This document shows positions 1 through 13,460 of a stretch of 64,000 bases of DNA, piece by piece. Both the position numbers and the translations under genes were made by a program. Origin of the DNA: Polytrichum commune (lineage: Eukaryota > Streptophyta > Polytrichopsida > Polytrichales > Polytrichaceae). The stretch covers positions 34,348,001-34,412,000 of the forward strand of contig OX485804.1 in NCBI GenBank assembly GCA_950295325.1. The letters are read 5' to 3'. The notes under the pieces were generated by a model. That model was not told the origin of the DNA. It ran no database searches and saw only the letters and a list, made by a program, of their open reading frames with translations. Every line of letters starts with the position of its first letter. The first letter of the stretch is position 1.

Positions 1-3000
1 TAAATGAAAGTCAATACGTTTTGACCACTCTTCTAAATTGCAAACGGAACCCAAATGAACGAACATATATTGTTTAATTAATTCATGGGAGGTCAATTCT
101 CTCTAATGGAAGAACTCTTGCCAAGCATGGTGAAGGAAATTGGGGGAACTTCATGGACATCTTTACCCTCTCCCTTGGTCTAAAGTGTGGCAATGCAATA
201 GCCATGCCATGCCAAGTTTGGTTTTATGTGGTTCTTATGGCACGTAGTTGTGGGCGGTGAATCAATGGCGTGGTCAGATTTGTTGCACCACCAATACTAG
301 TTGCAATTTACTTTTTCATTTTATTGTTGAGAAATTATAGACATTTTTTGGGAGTGCAAGCAAGTCCAATGTGTGTGCACGCGTGTGGCTAACATCCTAC
401 ATAAATTAATCTTCCATCTGGACTCCAAACAAGCATGATCCATGGTCTCATATGGCATGCAAGCAATGTATTTTTGGTGATGACAAAAATTCCTCACCTT
501 CGTCCTTGTAACAAAATCTAGCATCTTCTGAGACGGATGTGCATGTGGTTAGTTAGCTATCTAGAATTGATATGATGGAAATTGATACGATGAAAATTAA
601 TATGATGAAAGCCTTGATTTTACATACTTTGAGAATTTGAATTGTGATCAAAACACCATTGGACTTGTGTATTTTTACAAATAACACAAGTGTATGTCAT
701 GCAACAAAAACGTGTTTAGAATAAGAAATGTAGTCCAAACTGAAGCTTGTTTTTTGCCATTTCTATTATAAGACCGCGAATAAAACTACAAGCAGTTAAT
801 TTCATTGTGTCTAAAATTCATGCATAAATCTAGATTTACTTACTACCTAGTTATTATTATTATCATCATCTTCTTATAGCAAACGGATTTCCATGCAATT
901 TTAAATTCCTTTTAGTTGCATGGGAGGTTTCATTTTTGACTTCACATCCCTACAACTGATGCCTGAGACAAGAATAAAGTAACCTCAACAGAGATAATGT
1001 AAAATTTGACCAACCTAAGTTCCTGACATGTGGAGTTCATTATGCACATTGAGTGTTGACGCCTCCATTCTGCCCTGCATTCTTTCAGCAGATATTCAGT
1101 ACTGTAATTCAGTTTATACTTATCTTGCCTGAGAAGGCAGAATAACTTCGTATTGCTCTCCCAACATTGCATTTGAGTGTTGGTAAGTTAGCATGTGGGC
1201 GACGAGGCTCGCTCATTTATTCTAGCTCTGCCAAGACGAGCCGACGTTTCTTTCTTTCTTTTGATGTATCTATGTATCTATGTATCTATGTATCTATAAC
1301 GTTGTTATATCCCCACTCAGTTTCATGGCTGACATGGACTGATTCAACCAAGTCTTTTCCATCTATTCAATGTTTGCAGAACTGCGAAATTTGATGCAGC
1401 TTTGAGGCAGGTCCGACATTTGTTCACATCTCCCAACTAGATCTTTTCTGTTGTGCAACACAGAGACCAGTACTACTACAAAATTCGGGATTCTGGAGTG
1501 TGCTGCCCTATGTGATTTCCAAGTGCCACTTCAGCAATTCTTTGGTTAATTTTGGGTTAACAGCATGAAGGGTCACTGAAAAGTCACCTAGGACGCTTTC
1601 CATTTAATGAATGCGCAGTTTAGGAAACCCGCATTTTGTAGTAGTGGTCTGCAAAATTAATCTCATTTCAAGTTTTAGGGTCATTTTTGTTGTGGAATCG
1701 TGTGTGTGTGTGTGTGTTATAGAAGTTGTCCATGTCTTGTGAAGATTGTATTCCTGTTGATAATAGCATGGTTCAGCATGAGAAACTTGACTTAATATTG
1801 CAACCCCCACCACCTTTTAAAATATAAATGTGATATATTTGCAAGAATGCATTGCTCTTACATACCACATATCTCCACTGGTGCTCATTTTCATCACCTG
1901 ACATATAAGTTCGGTAGTCGCATAATTTGAATTATGCATATGTATGATATAGAAACTGAGTGTGGTGAGCACTTGACCAATTGATGATACAAGGAATCTG
2001 GATCATATGTGGGATGCTCAGAAGTATTAGAAAGGTCCCTGCTTGGTGATTCAAGAACACCAACTCACAGAATTGATTGATGTGCCGGAAAATACTCCTC
2101 ATCAACATAATACCATCAGCAATTATTCATCAATAAGTGGAAAATTGCTTTGTTCCCGAGAAGGTTTGAGCAGTAACATTTGAGGTTGTGGACTCTTTGG
2201 GAGGCATGCATAGTATACATAAGTTACATAATGGAGAAACCATGGAAACTCAAAATTGGGGAACTTCACAAAAGACGTCCCAGCTTCAGGAATGAAAAAA
2301 CTGCAGGTACAACAAACACCACAGTGCAACTTCTCCGTCAACTTCATGTATTTCACTGCCATTGTCGAAATTCTTGCTGAATTGTGGCAGAGTTTCTGTG
2401 TGTTGAGGAAGTGGAAGTGCATATATAGAAGCTCTGCACCCTTGAGAGATTGAATGCTGCTTGTTTAAGTTGACTGCTTTCACTTCTTACTTCTCTCCCT
2501 TGCATCCTCATTCGAGAAATTGATCGTAGGGTTGAATAAAATAAGGTAGCATGTGAGAAAAAAGTCTGTAATCACTACTTGGCACAGGATGGAAAAGCAG
2601 CTTCAGTCTGTGATGTCAAATGATGGGTAGGATTGTGACATCAAGATGCATTTACATATATCCCAAATGATTCACTCAAAAGTGTCTCGAACAATATTTT
2701 ATTGTTGGCGAATAGCTTACTCAACTCAAATATGCTTCACGTCTGTTACAAAATCGCACAACCTCACAAGAATGTATAAGTCACATTGTACACAGAGCGA
2801 GAATGTGCTAACCTGCAATAGCTTGATCACAATACCTACTTGATTGCAACACCAAAGTCTATTAAATCACCTGATGAACATTTGCAGAACTGTGGACACT
2901 GGGCAGGAGGTTACTACCCTATGTGTGTCAGATTAGGTGCAAATTATTTAAATCCAAACAAAAAAGGTTGCACAAGTCATCAAGTGATTTTTTGAACCCA

Positions 3001-3110
3001 TTCAAACGATGACATGGAATAAACTTCAGGCAGAAACGTGCCTACTCAGACCTGAACGTACTGTATATATAATGCACGCATCTAGAGTCAAACTGGAGCT
3101 AAGAAGCATT
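1..3110. other. Intergenic, no gene seen
   Basis: I find no convincing coding region here; the open frames are short, AT-rich and mutually overlapping. Small simple repeats are present: an ATGTATCT octamer tract at about 1262-1297 and a GT run at about 1699-1717. No RNA gene or mobile-element terminus could be identified. Confidence 0.6.
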
Positions 3111-3114
3111 ATAA

Positions 3115-3470
3115 GGTAGACGTGTCTAATTTGGTTACTTATCTTTTTCAGACATCTCTGTTTGAGTGGTCTGTGGTTTGGAGTGGCTACAAGAATGGAT
3201 CCCAAAACACCATGTGTATAAAAGAGATTGGATTGTGTGCTCAAAATATGACTACCATTCTAGGTTCAACATGCAACATAATTGGAAGGACCCTATATGA
3301 GCATTTAATGAGCATGAGAAGTTATTTCACTTTGATAATGAATAGGATATATGAGCTCCAGAAATTATGAGGAAAGTGGCTACAACCTCAATTTGGATTT
3401 GCTAACCATCTCATACTAATCGCGTGTTTCATATCCGAGGAAAAGTGGGCTAGCCAGGAAAACCAACCAT
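3115..3470. repeat. Dispersed repeat R1, copy 1
   Basis: Shares a recognisable string of motifs with 5115-5410, 10650-10880 (partial), 59090-59310 and, inverted, 63820-63930. The order is: AGAGATTGGA..., a CAACAT(A/G)ATT..GG motif, a 'gagctcca(g/a)aa' motif, then 'gatttg(c)taa(c/t)catctc' and 'gtgtttcatatc'. Copies are diverged and no coding capacity or terminal repeats are evident, so this is an old interspersed repeat of unknown class. Confidence 0.5.
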
Positions 3471-5110
3471 TTAAGATCCATCCACCTTATGCCCATGGAT
3501 ACAAATTCCTTTCAAGTTCATAACCGTAATGAAAGAGATTAAATCTAGATTCGTGTGCAGGGAATCTGAGCAATAAATGCATGATGGAGTCTTGACTGTT
3601 GACTCTTGACATCCTTGCAAACATTATAATTCTGCCACTGGTACGCCTGCAACTTGAGATCTTAATGTAACAACAATCCAGGTAAGTCGACCTAACTTAA
3701 TTCATGTCTCAAGATGCTCTGCACATCGTGATTTAGTGCCTGCGTTCAGGGTTTAGGGTTTTAGTGCACCTAGAACTGAGAGCTCTTGTGTTCAACGGCA
3801 TTCTTAATTTTGTAACCCCAGGTTTCTCCTTAAAAACATCACTCCGCAATCAAAGTCAGAACCAATGTTGGTGTACTATCTTATTTTGATACCATTCGTT
3901 GTATCTATAGTCATGATTTTACATTCTTTGATACCAGAAGGGTACGGGCATTTGATGGTATCTTTGGTTTTGATACCATTCGAGTCTATACACCATGCAA
4001 GAACCTTCATACCTAGGCAAAATCGCCCTAGTATCAATATGGTTTAGAATAGAATTGACCCAAATAATAACTCTGAGTATACAAAGAGTCTCTCACCTTG
4101 ACATACCCACCATATATCAACGATAGACTCGTATTACAATTCTGATACCCACTGGCAATACAATTATGGATGCTGATTATTGATACTCATGCATCCACCT
4201 GTATACCGGTCCAACACCGAAGGATACCTCCCCAGTTGGCCTGTACATTGCACAACAAAACTTTGTGAGTCAATCACATGAAGAATTGGAGCACTGCCTG
4301 CAAGCTACCCCAAAAATTAGCAACAACAATCAGAGATACCAGAGTTGTTACTTACTTTTCTCAGCCATCATCAATGGACATCGTTGAAGCTGTCCATTGC
4401 ACACTATTTCATTCTTGCAAACACTTGACGGTAGTCAAAACCTGCTTCTTGATAACCTCCTTTTTGGCTCCGATCATCGAGTTCCAAAGCCTTGAAGTGG
4501 GTTCATAAGAGTGACTATGTGTTTGGCACTTTCCAAGTGAGTGATAAATGTATTTTAGGGGTGATAAATGAGTTTATCCGGGAAGTGAAAGCATTTTGGA
4601 GATTTCTAGTATAGGTGATTAATCTTCTGCAGCCTATACTTTCATACTTCAAAGAACAAGAGCATGATATGGACTTGGCCTCACGAAGGAGGAGAGTGAT
4701 GTCTATTCTGAGGGCGGTTTATTGTCTCAAACTTAAGATTGGACCCAAACTCATGAATCCTCTATTTTTTGAGTTTCTTTAGGCCTTGACAGAGGATGCT
4801 AACAACATGAATGGGAGAAATGATTTCCCTAAAACTTTTGATTTTGGACCCTCCCTTTGGCCACTCTACAGATAGCTTCACTAACTAAACTTTGGCCTAT
4901 TAATGACTGCACCATTTATGTCAATTACTATGGATTGCCATCGGATATATGAAGGGCAATAGCTTACAGGGGTTGCAATATGTTACAAGTGCAACACATG
5001 TCACCAACAGATCATATGCATTCCATAGAACATAGCAAAACCTCATGACCTAAAAAATAAATTCAATATACAAAAGTATAAGGTAACCGTACCTAAATCC
5101 AATATAGTAA
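3471..5110. other. Intergenic, no gene seen
   Basis: AT-rich DNA without convincing ORFs. The phrase TTTGATACCATTCG recurs around 3890-3990, a minor local repeat. Nothing else could be supported. Confidence 0.5.
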
Positions 5111-5114
5111 TAAT

Positions 5115-5410
5115 CTGCACACCTATATTTGAGTAGTTTATGGTTAGGTGTGTATCTAAGAACGGACACCAAGAGATAAGCGTCGAAAAAAGATTGGACT
5201 ACATGATCTGTATATGCTTATCATTCCATACGCAATAGTCAACATGATTGGGGAGACCTATATGACTACTTAATGACGACGAAAGTCTTCATTTTAATAA
5301 TGGATTCCATAAATTATGTGACAAATGACTACGGACACGATTTGGATTCACTAATCATCTCGCTCTAACTACATGTTCCATATCCTATGATAAGTGAGTG
5401 CAGAGAGAAA
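5115..5410. repeat. Dispersed repeat R1, copy 2
   Basis: Same motif order as the copy at 3115-3470, including 'gatttggattcactaatcatctc' split by single substitutions and a terminal 'tgttccatatcctatga'. A short downstream stretch (about 5450-5490, 'gtaactccatatggcac') resembles the inner arm of the MITE at 40083-40268, so a fragment of that family may abut it. Confidence 0.45.
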
Positions 5411-8400
5411 AGCATCCATCTAACACATGCCTACCTTAGCACTTTGTAACTCCATATGGCACTCCACACTAATTGAAATAAATTGTGTGGTTGCTTAGCG
5501 AGAATTCTCACCTAATGGTCACCGTAGAGTCAACAAGATAGATCTAGAAACCCATAATGATAAGGTGTTGAGGGTCTAACAATTTAAGGCAATCATTCGT
5601 AAGTCCATTCCTGGTCCATGTTCAAGTAACCTTCAAGAAACCCTAAGTTACAGACAGACATGGATAGAGTCTCTTGTAGATGATCACGCAAAAACACAGT
5701 TAGACCTCCCTGCCACCACTTGATACGGGCCTGGAAACAAGAGATTAAGTGATACTTATGCTAGCAGATTACGGGTTTTGCAGTTCCTTACTACTGGTTT
5801 CTTTTCTTCCATTGGATGGTTTTATGACCTTACTATGATAGTAGATCTTCAAACTATATACATAGATTTTAAACCCATACAGCAGAAGAGAATCATTGGT
5901 AAGGAATTGTGGTTCCCACAGCGAAAATGAAGAGGTTGATATGACTCTATTTAAGATCGTGCATTTCTCACATGTGACATTTGTCACCATCATGTCCATG
6001 CCGATCAATGCAAGGATTGTGCGGTCTAATCACTCATTCCAGACCGTTAGATGGATTCGTGATCTAAGAAGGTAGTACATAGCATTATTAAGTATTGTGG
6101 AAGTGTTAATTTCTTTCCAAATTTGGTTGTGTAGCCGTGTAGCCTAAACATATATCAACCTTACACCTAGTTGACAACAATTAGCAATACCCGTTGGTAC
6201 ATACAACATTCATCAACTAACCTTATTTACACCGTGGGATCCGTAGTGAGACCATTAAGAAACTTGGCATGTAAAGATGTCAGAACATGTTGAGGCCTCG
6301 ATTAAAAAAATCCTCATTGTTGCCAAAATATGATTGTGGCGAACCCTCCTATATCCAGTTCTAAATTTGAGAAAATATTGAAATATGCACATAAGATACT
6401 TGAATTATGTATCGCATATTCATGGATCCATGAAAACCCCTAATTTACTAAATAATGTTATGTATATTACAAGTGCATATCCATAGATTTTGTAACCATC
6501 TAGTGGTTGGGAATCGATGCTAAGACCTTCTAATGCATGAGTTGTAACAAGATAGGCTTGCAACATGTATCCATTTCAAATAAGAACTGCATGATACAAC
6601 TTGCCAAGTCTTTAGAGATTCCACAAGAGTGTCTTTCCTTGTTCCGTGTTTTTTTACGCAAATGAAAAGCTTTATGGGTTACACCAAGGTTGCAAGCAAA
6701 AAAGCATGTCACACAAGTCCCACAAATATAGTATTAGCCTTCTAAGAAGTACGACAAGCATACTTGCATTTGAGGAGAGAAATGTACCTCAAATCGAGAA
6801 TCGAGAAAGACTTTGCACCTCAAATCACCTTGATATGATGGTGTGATCCAACAAGTATCATGAATCTTCGATGAGCCAAATCATACCACCATGCTAATTA
6901 CGTTGGAGTACAGATGCAACTTGTTCCATGTGGTGCAAGTCATTGAAGATCAAATTGCTCTTATTGCAGTTTCTATGAGATAATCACCCTAATAAGCTAT
7001 CATGCATGTTGAAGATTGACAAGATGGATAGACATAAATGTCGGCTTCTTGAGGAAGCAAGCTTGAAATAAAGAACTACTTTGTCCACATGTTATTGTCA
7101 CCTCTCATTGGGGGGTTTATGTGACAATTGATCACATTGACGAGAACTTTGATCATAAGGAGGGACAAAGGGATTCTTGTGGTGATGAGTTTTGAGTGGA
7201 GAATTGGAACTTGGGGAAGGTTGGGGTCACCTCAAATCTCATGTGTAGTGTATGAGATGGTGGAAGGAGTTATTGCTCGTATGTAAAAAATGTCCAGGGA
7301 TTGAGTCTGAGGCTGAGCTCGTTGTGAAGCTAGGTTGGAGTAGGAAATGCATTTCTCTACCAAATATGGCAGGTTGTTGATGCCACAACTTGCAATGAAT
7401 ATTGACGTAAAAACATCTTTGTGTATGAATAACCTATTACATTTCAATAGGAGGAGTTGCACATATAGGTATATATGCTTGATGAAGACTAGAAGACTAC
7501 TAATTGATCTTTTAGGTAATTGCAATGCAAGATGAGGTGCTCCCATGAAGTTAAACCCAAAGTTTGTACTCCAAATCATGTTTCAGTTAAATAAGTGTTA
7601 ACCTATGAACGACTTGAGTTAGAGAGCCAATGTTATTTGGTATTTTGTGCACACGCATAGAACTACCCACAAATACATAAATAAATATTTTTAAAAATAA
7701 AATGGGATAGGATGAGCACTATGAATGGAAGATCTTTGTCAAATTTGTCAGGTTGAAGTTAACTTTATCTTGAAAAAGCAGTTCAAAATGTAATTTTGGC
7801 GGGGCATCAAGTTCTACAGCAAATAGATTGATTATGCTATTGAATTTGGTGCCCTTCCTTGGTTAGCATGAATGTCATTTGAAACTTCCCTCTTGAATTA
7901 TTTATTTATTGTTACGGGTAGTTGGTAAGCAATCACGTTGATTAAAGCGTTTTTCCATTCACATATTATAGAAAGTTGCAATCATTGTTAGTTGTTGTGC
8001 AGTTGTAAGCGTTTGACGAATCAAAAAACACATTAAGATGGAGGATGAAATTATAAGATCAAGTGCCGATCAATTTGTTTTATCCCTAAATGCTTGATCC
8101 AAATTGTTGCACACATCAGAGGTTAACTAATGATATGAGAATGATTGAGAGAAAACCCAATTGGGAATCAACAACTTCGTAATTTCGATGCCACTCATGA
8201 TCTAACAAATGCATCAACCACCCGCAACCACCCGTATCAACCACAAAGAAGCACCGCAAAGAAGCGTTGGTTGCTCATCTTGCAACCCTAAGCAAGAAGT
8301 AGCCTCGTTCTTAGCTCAACTACCCCTTCCAACACCCCAATACTGCCTCTTCCATACATACATGGATGAGATAAGGAAATGGGAAATTATTCATCTTAGT

Positions 8401-8740
8401 TTCATTCATTATTAAATACTTATCCCATAAAGTCTAGTGACCCTACCTTACAAGTACAAATGTTATATATTTTCTGAGGTCCCCCATACATATACATAAC
8501 TACGAGTTATAATTTGTGTAGCATATGTATACGTAATACGGAAAAGTTCAAATTATTACCCCTTTTGTGCACTCACGTATACTCATACATGTTATGAAAA
8601 GTGTACCCCCCCAGAGAGGAAGGTTGCCATGGTTGATCAAGGTGCCCGATGTCAAGCTTACTACTTGTGGGTGATCTTCAATGATGTGCATGATCTCTTC
8701 ATGATGAAAATTATGTCATATAATGAGCATAGGCTCTAGG
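5411..8740. other. Intergenic, no gene seen
   Basis: Long AT-rich interval with only short overlapping ORFs on both strands (the longest, about 115 codons near 7232-7579 minus, has no recognisable motif and low coding character). I see nothing here beyond the small MITE-like fragment near 5450. Confidence 0.5.
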
Positions 8741-8747
8741 GTGGAAC

Positions 8748-9580
8748 CGGCTTGAGGCCACACACTACTCAACCAGGGTCCACCCAATGCGGAAATTGTT
8801 TCCCAACACCTACCATCGGGGGTGCAGTACGGATACACCCCTATAGATTTATTGTTCATTCAAACTAAATCCACATCAACAACTAACTTGAGGTCTCTGA
8901 CCTCGATTCAAGTGTTAATTAGGCACAAAACGGAAATCCATGGGCTCTACATAGAACTCAACATTTTCAACCTCCCCAATACTAAGTGTTATGAACATGC
9001 ACCCACTCAATGCCCATGAACCAGCTTGAGGCCACCCACTACTCAACCATGTCTACCCAATGTGGAATTTGTTTCCCAACACCTACCATCGGGGGTGCAG
9101 TACGAATACACCCCTATAAATTTATTGTTCATTCAAACAAAATCCACATCAACAACTAACTCGGGGTCTCTGACCTCAATTCAAGTGTTAATTAGGCACA
9201 AAACAGAAATCCATGGGCTCTACATAGGACTCAACATTTTCACTCTCTCCAATACGAGGTGTTATGAACATGTACCCACTCAATGCCCATGAATCAACTT
9301 GAGGCCACCCACTACTCACCCATGTCTACCCAATGTGAAATTTGTTTCCCAACACCTACCATCAGGGGTGGAGTACGAATACACCCCTAAAAATGTATTG
9401 TTCATTCAAACTAAATCAACACCAACAACGAACCCGGGGTCTCTGACCTCGATTCAAATGTTAATCAGGCACAAGACGGAAATCCGTGGGCTCTACATAG
9501 GACTCAACATTTTCACCCTCCCCAATACGAGGTGTTATGAACATGTACCTACTCTATGCCCATTATCTAGCTGTCTAGTT
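8748..9580. repeat. 273-bp tandem repeat, three copies
   Basis: Three head-to-tail units start near 8748, 9020 and 9293. Each carries 'cttgaggccac', 'tttcccaacacctaccatc', 'tttattgttcattcaaac', 'gggctctacata' and 'tgttatgaacatg' in the same order. The period is 273 bp, a multiple of 3, so the same reading frame stays open through each unit; that open frame follows from the period and is not evidence for a protein. Confidence 0.85.
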
Positions 9581-9815
9581 TCCTAACACCTACCGAGGAG
9601 GTAGTAATAAAAACCGACCCCCTATAGCTCGGTTGCTAATTCATCCCAATTCAAGTTCACTAGATCATTCACAGTATTGGACCTTGATTAGAAAGTTACT
9701 TTAGCTAAACACATTACAAAATGAACTCTACAATAATAACCAACGTTTTCACCCTCACGTCCCCTAGTTTGCCCTCCCCATTGGTAGATGTTATGAACAT
9801 TCACCCATTACCTAG
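9581..9815. repeat. Degenerate fourth unit of the 273-bp repeat
   Basis: Continues the array with recognisable but heavily diverged landmarks ('tttcctaacacctacc', 'tgttatgaacat'). A further isolated, diverged unit lies at 55625-55860. Confidence 0.55.
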
Positions 9816-10190
9816 TACGTAAAATCATGTGCATGATAAACCATTTCTTTTTCTTTTTCTTTTTGTTCTTCCCGTTCTTTCTTCCTCGTCACTCCAACGA
9901 ATGCCGGGCCCCTTATAGGCCACCAAAATATCTCCCGGGCAGGCACACTTGGGTGGGGGTCAAGGAGGAGTGTCGTTGTCCACAGTTGGGCAATTATGTG
10001 AAGCCCATCCCTCGCATGAAGCTCCCTATGTCTCCACATCTAGGAAAGGGCGAGCTTAGGCATCATGATTCGGAAATGGAGGCATGTAAGTTGGGCCCGG
10101 TACATGGCCGCATAATTTGGGATGGCCACATCTCATCTTCATTAAGTACTAGCTGACGTCTAGTAAGGTAATGCGGGTGTTGTTTGGTTC
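9816..10190. other. Intergenic, no gene seen
   Basis: Contains a pyrimidine-rich run (about 9846-9890, T/C) that generates overlapping open frames on both strands. No recognisable protein motif. Confidence 0.4.
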
Positions 10191-10194
10191 ATTT

Positions 10195-10400
10195 TCTCCA
10201 TGTCCTCCCCAATTGTGTTCAATATTGAGTGTAGAGTAGTTATTAGTATTCGTAGACGTACTCCAATCTCTTTTAAACATGTGTCTTTATGATGTTGGCT
10301 CTTCGATCCTCACCCAACCACATACCAATCAATGCAGGTGTTGCGATTAAGAAAACGAGTTGCTTAACACCCATCTACCTTATGTCACACGCTGACTCAA
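10195..10400. repeat. Dispersed repeat R2, partial copy
   Basis: Shares with 28190-28575, 57150-57520 and 58270-58620 the order 'ccccaatt(g)tgttca', 'attgagtgt', 'agtagt', 'aaacatgt(g/a)tctt', 'gatcctcacc' and 'gattaagaaaa'. Only the 3' half of the longer copies is present. Confidence 0.55.
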
Positions 10401-10649
10401 GAGATTGGGTTAATGAAAGGTTGTCTAAGGTTGTTTACAAGCGTCGCATATTTCACCCATATGTTTGACATTTCACATATACCGTAGATGACTCTTAATT
10501 CCGTCAAACACCGACTTGTTCTCCTCTCAAATTATGCCATGTGTCCTTCTAAAGTTGGGTATGATCCACTCGCATCCCACGTGGAAACCACATCCCAACA
10601 TGGGAATTGCCTCATTCTTGTAATGACAAAAGGAAAACGGGACTAATTG

Positions 10650-10880
10650 GGCTACTTATCTTAATCAGACACATGTATATGAGTGTCGTGTGGTGTGGTG
10701 CAAATCTAGGAACGGACATCAGATAGACAAGTTTTTAAGAGAGACTAGACTCAATCGTCAACATAACTAGGAGGATTTGTGTGATCTTCTTATGGTTCAT
10801 CATCAATGGTGGTTTAGTTATTCATAACAATTTGAGATTAGATCCAAAAAAATCTAGGTTTGATCATGGCTCCTTCACAT
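10650..10880. repeat. Dispersed repeat R1, partial copy
   Basis: Matches the 5' half of R1 ('aggaacggacatcag', 'gagactagactcaatcgtcaacataa', with gaps). It ends before the 'gatttggatt' landmark seen in fuller copies. Confidence 0.4.
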
Positions 10881-11049
10881 TCATTTTGCAAATGCACAAA
10901 AAAATTCAACCTCACCAATCCAAGAAATGCCATAACATTGTTCGGCTCGGGCGACTAGCTTCAATGGGTGGCACACATTTATGTAGAAGAGTTCATATTG
11001 CAACAAACAATGCAATGAACAGTGCCTTCAACGGTGAATAATACCAGGA

Positions 11050-11550
11050 CTACACCGTTTATGGTATTTAGTGCCGCGTGCACTATTTGCAAAGGCCCTG
11101 AACTAGATGCCTAGAGGTCTCAAAGTGACAGTCTACTAATTGCACTATGTGAAATTTCAATTTACATTATGATATTTAGTGTAGCATATTGCGATACTTG
11201 AGATGATAGTTTTGCATTTTAGTATGCAAGGGGGATATATTATTGAGCATACTAATGGCATGTGTCACATGTTTATAATTTAGTACGCAAGAGGAAGATG
11301 TTCTTGAGCATACTAATGCCGAGTGCCATTTGCGTACACTTTAGTCAACTTGTAGCCCAATGTGGCATCCACCTCATAACACTATTACACATGCTCATGC
11401 CAATATTAGTAAGCACACTTGAACACTAAGTGTCATGAGGTGACACTAATGATGACGTTTGTTAATCATTAGTCTAACTTCACATACGCCTCAGAAATTG
11501 GGTACGTGACACTACTACTTATGTGACACTAAATACCATAAATGGTGTAG
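11050..11550. mobile_element. MITE-like TIR element, family A copy 1
   Basis: The left end CTACACCGTTTATGGTATTT is matched by the inverted right end CTACACCATTTATGGTATTT (one mismatch in 20), and both arms continue into a TAGTG(T)C(A)C motif. The interior is non-coding. Related full-length copies lie at 32548-33040 and 34624-35066. No target duplication is obvious at this copy, so the class is left open. Confidence 0.75.
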
Positions 11551-11739
11551 TTCTATGTGAACAATGCCTTGTCAAACTAGGACTAGCTAGTATAGAAAGT
11601 GAACCAATACTTAAGATCTGAAGAATTTTATGTGCTAGGTGGCAAATGACAAAAATTAACCTCACAAGATTGGATCCCAAGTTGTTTCCTTTTGTCAAAA
11701 TCTTTTCGGGATGGCAAAGGGGTACGGCACTTAATATTG

Positions 11740-11910
11740 TAATTAGTGTCATATGACATTTTATGTCACTGTGGTAACTTTTCTAATGACTCTTCTTATG
11801 GTTAAGCTCAAAAGTCCCAACTTCGTACATTTGTGTAATTAAATACGTACAAATAGTGGAATATTCTGCATCCTAACATTTCCGTTATGAAGTATTGTCA
11901 TGGATGATTG
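11740..11910. repeat. Short dispersed repeat shared with 61440-61560
   Basis: Both places carry 'cat(a)tgacattttatgtcact', 'ataacttttc/gtaacttttc', and 'attgtcatggatgat' in the same order. Non-coding; probably a fragment of a TIR element related to family A. Confidence 0.4.
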
Positions 11911-12234
11911 AAATTTGGATGAAAACTCACTTAGTGAGTGGCAATAATTGCAATGTTCACTGTACATTTATAATACCCAAACTTGCTAACACGAAATCAC
12001 AAATAATGGCTAGGCTTACATCTAGTGTCGGTGACACTCCACGAATGGTTCACAATTAGTATTGAGCAAGACAAATAGAATCAGGGACACTAGATACACT
12101 ATCCAGTTTAGTGCTAATGAATCAAGTTTCAAGTAACAAGAGCGGGGGAGAGGGTAAAGTGTTGGTGAGTTACAGTACCCCACATATCATATCTCATATC
12201 TGTTTGGAAATTGAAGCAGTGCCTGTGGAGATTT

Positions 12235-12410
12235 ACGGGCACAATCAGTCGAGATCCGGGTGTTCCAAATCCAACTGGTTACATGTTAACATCTTTTGGT
12301 TTTGTTTTTTTAAAATAAAAATAAAAATAAATTTGAGATGCATGCTGTGATTCTCCTGAAGTCTTGAACTTCAACCTGTTATTTCTCAACCTCAACCGGC
12401 GCATTTGGTA
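12235..12410. repeat. Dispersed repeat R3
   Basis: Contains the R3 landmarks in order: 'ggttacatgtt', an A/T-rich centre, 'tctcctgaagtcttgaact', and 'ttatttctcaa'. R3 copies in direct or inverted orientation are also at 13200-13460, 39098-39378, 39500-39715, 40030-40345, 42392-42600, 42655-42860, 63020-63180 and, in part, 63565-63650. Most carry the 6-bp palindrome AACCGGTT. Confidence 0.65.
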
Positions 12411-12414
12411 CTAA

Positions 12415-12917
12415 GGGCCACTTCACACACGAGACTGAGAGCCCGTGACCATTACACTTCAATCACTCTCATTGGTGGAAACGGCGATGCCGCTCCAAGT
12501 TCGCTACTTCACACTACGCTTGAGGGACCAACGGAGTATATAAGTGAATGCAAGATGGATGTATAGTCCACATGGATTCCTGCATGACATTGAATGAATC
12601 ACGTTTCATGGTCACTTGGACTATTTTCAAAAACCACCTCTTGGAGGTAGGCCTAACACAAAACCGGGACACCATGGCTCTCCAAACACTCACAACTGTT
12701 GGTTTATCCTATTGTATCATGCATGAGAACCCGCGTGAATAGAAATTCATTGAAATAGCAGTTGGTCGAGGACCCGGTCACATATGACTTCACACTACAC
12801 ACAAGGATCCGTGACCACACTACTACATGAGTTTGGAGGTGTGTTGGGAGGGACGGGCCGGCCTTTGGACACTTTGTTGTGGGCTCTCCCAATTTCATGG
12901 TCACGGCTCTTGGCCCT
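12415..12917. mobile_element. TIR element family B, right end deleted
   Basis: The left end GGGCCACTTCACACACGAGA is identical to the element at 33895-34421, and the interiors align through 'cacctcttggaggtaggcct' and 'catggtcacggctcttgg'. The right terminal repeat is missing: 'ctcttgg' joins directly to 'ccct'. This fits a deletion between two TGG motifs that are 16 bp apart in the intact copy. Confidence 0.7.
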
Positions 12918-13199
12918 ACATTAGCGGCTGGTTCTCTCCCGTTCATTGCATCAAGGTGGGGAAGGGAAGGGAAGGGAAGGTAGGGTAGGGTAGAGTGTGC
13001 GCCAAGGCTCCACGTTTTGAATGCGGCCCCTGCCAATGCATGCTGGCACCTGCCCTTTCCATCGTCACCGCAGTAGCAGTGTACCTTCAAGCTCCATACT
13101 AGCACCGTGTGTTAAGTAGTAGTAGTAGTATAACTTTAACTTATAACCGGCCACACAAGTGACAAGCTGTCAGCCAGCCTGGGCACTTGAAGGAGGAAT

Positions 13200-13460
13200 A
13201 GAGAGCGAATTATCGCATTCGAGTGTACCAATGAACTGACCGCTAGTTGCATTTTGATGGACTGGTTACGTTGGAGGAATAGCCGGTTGGAACTTCAAGA
13301 CTTCAAGGAGAATTGCCCGTCATTTTAGAGGAAGAGGAATATATGGAGTGCGCCTTAACTTAATAAAGAGAAGGAAAGAAAAACAAAAGATCACAACTCG
13401 TAACCGGTTGGACTTGGAAATATTAGGGTTTCGACTGATTGCGCTCCAGAATCCTCCCCG
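13200..13460. repeat. Dispersed repeat R3, inverted copy
   Basis: Carries the reverse-orientation R3 landmarks 'agccggttgg', 'aacttcaagacttcaaggag', 'gtaaccggttgga' and 'ttggaaatat'. It lies next to a small GGGAA tract at about 12958-12980. Non-coding. Confidence 0.6.
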
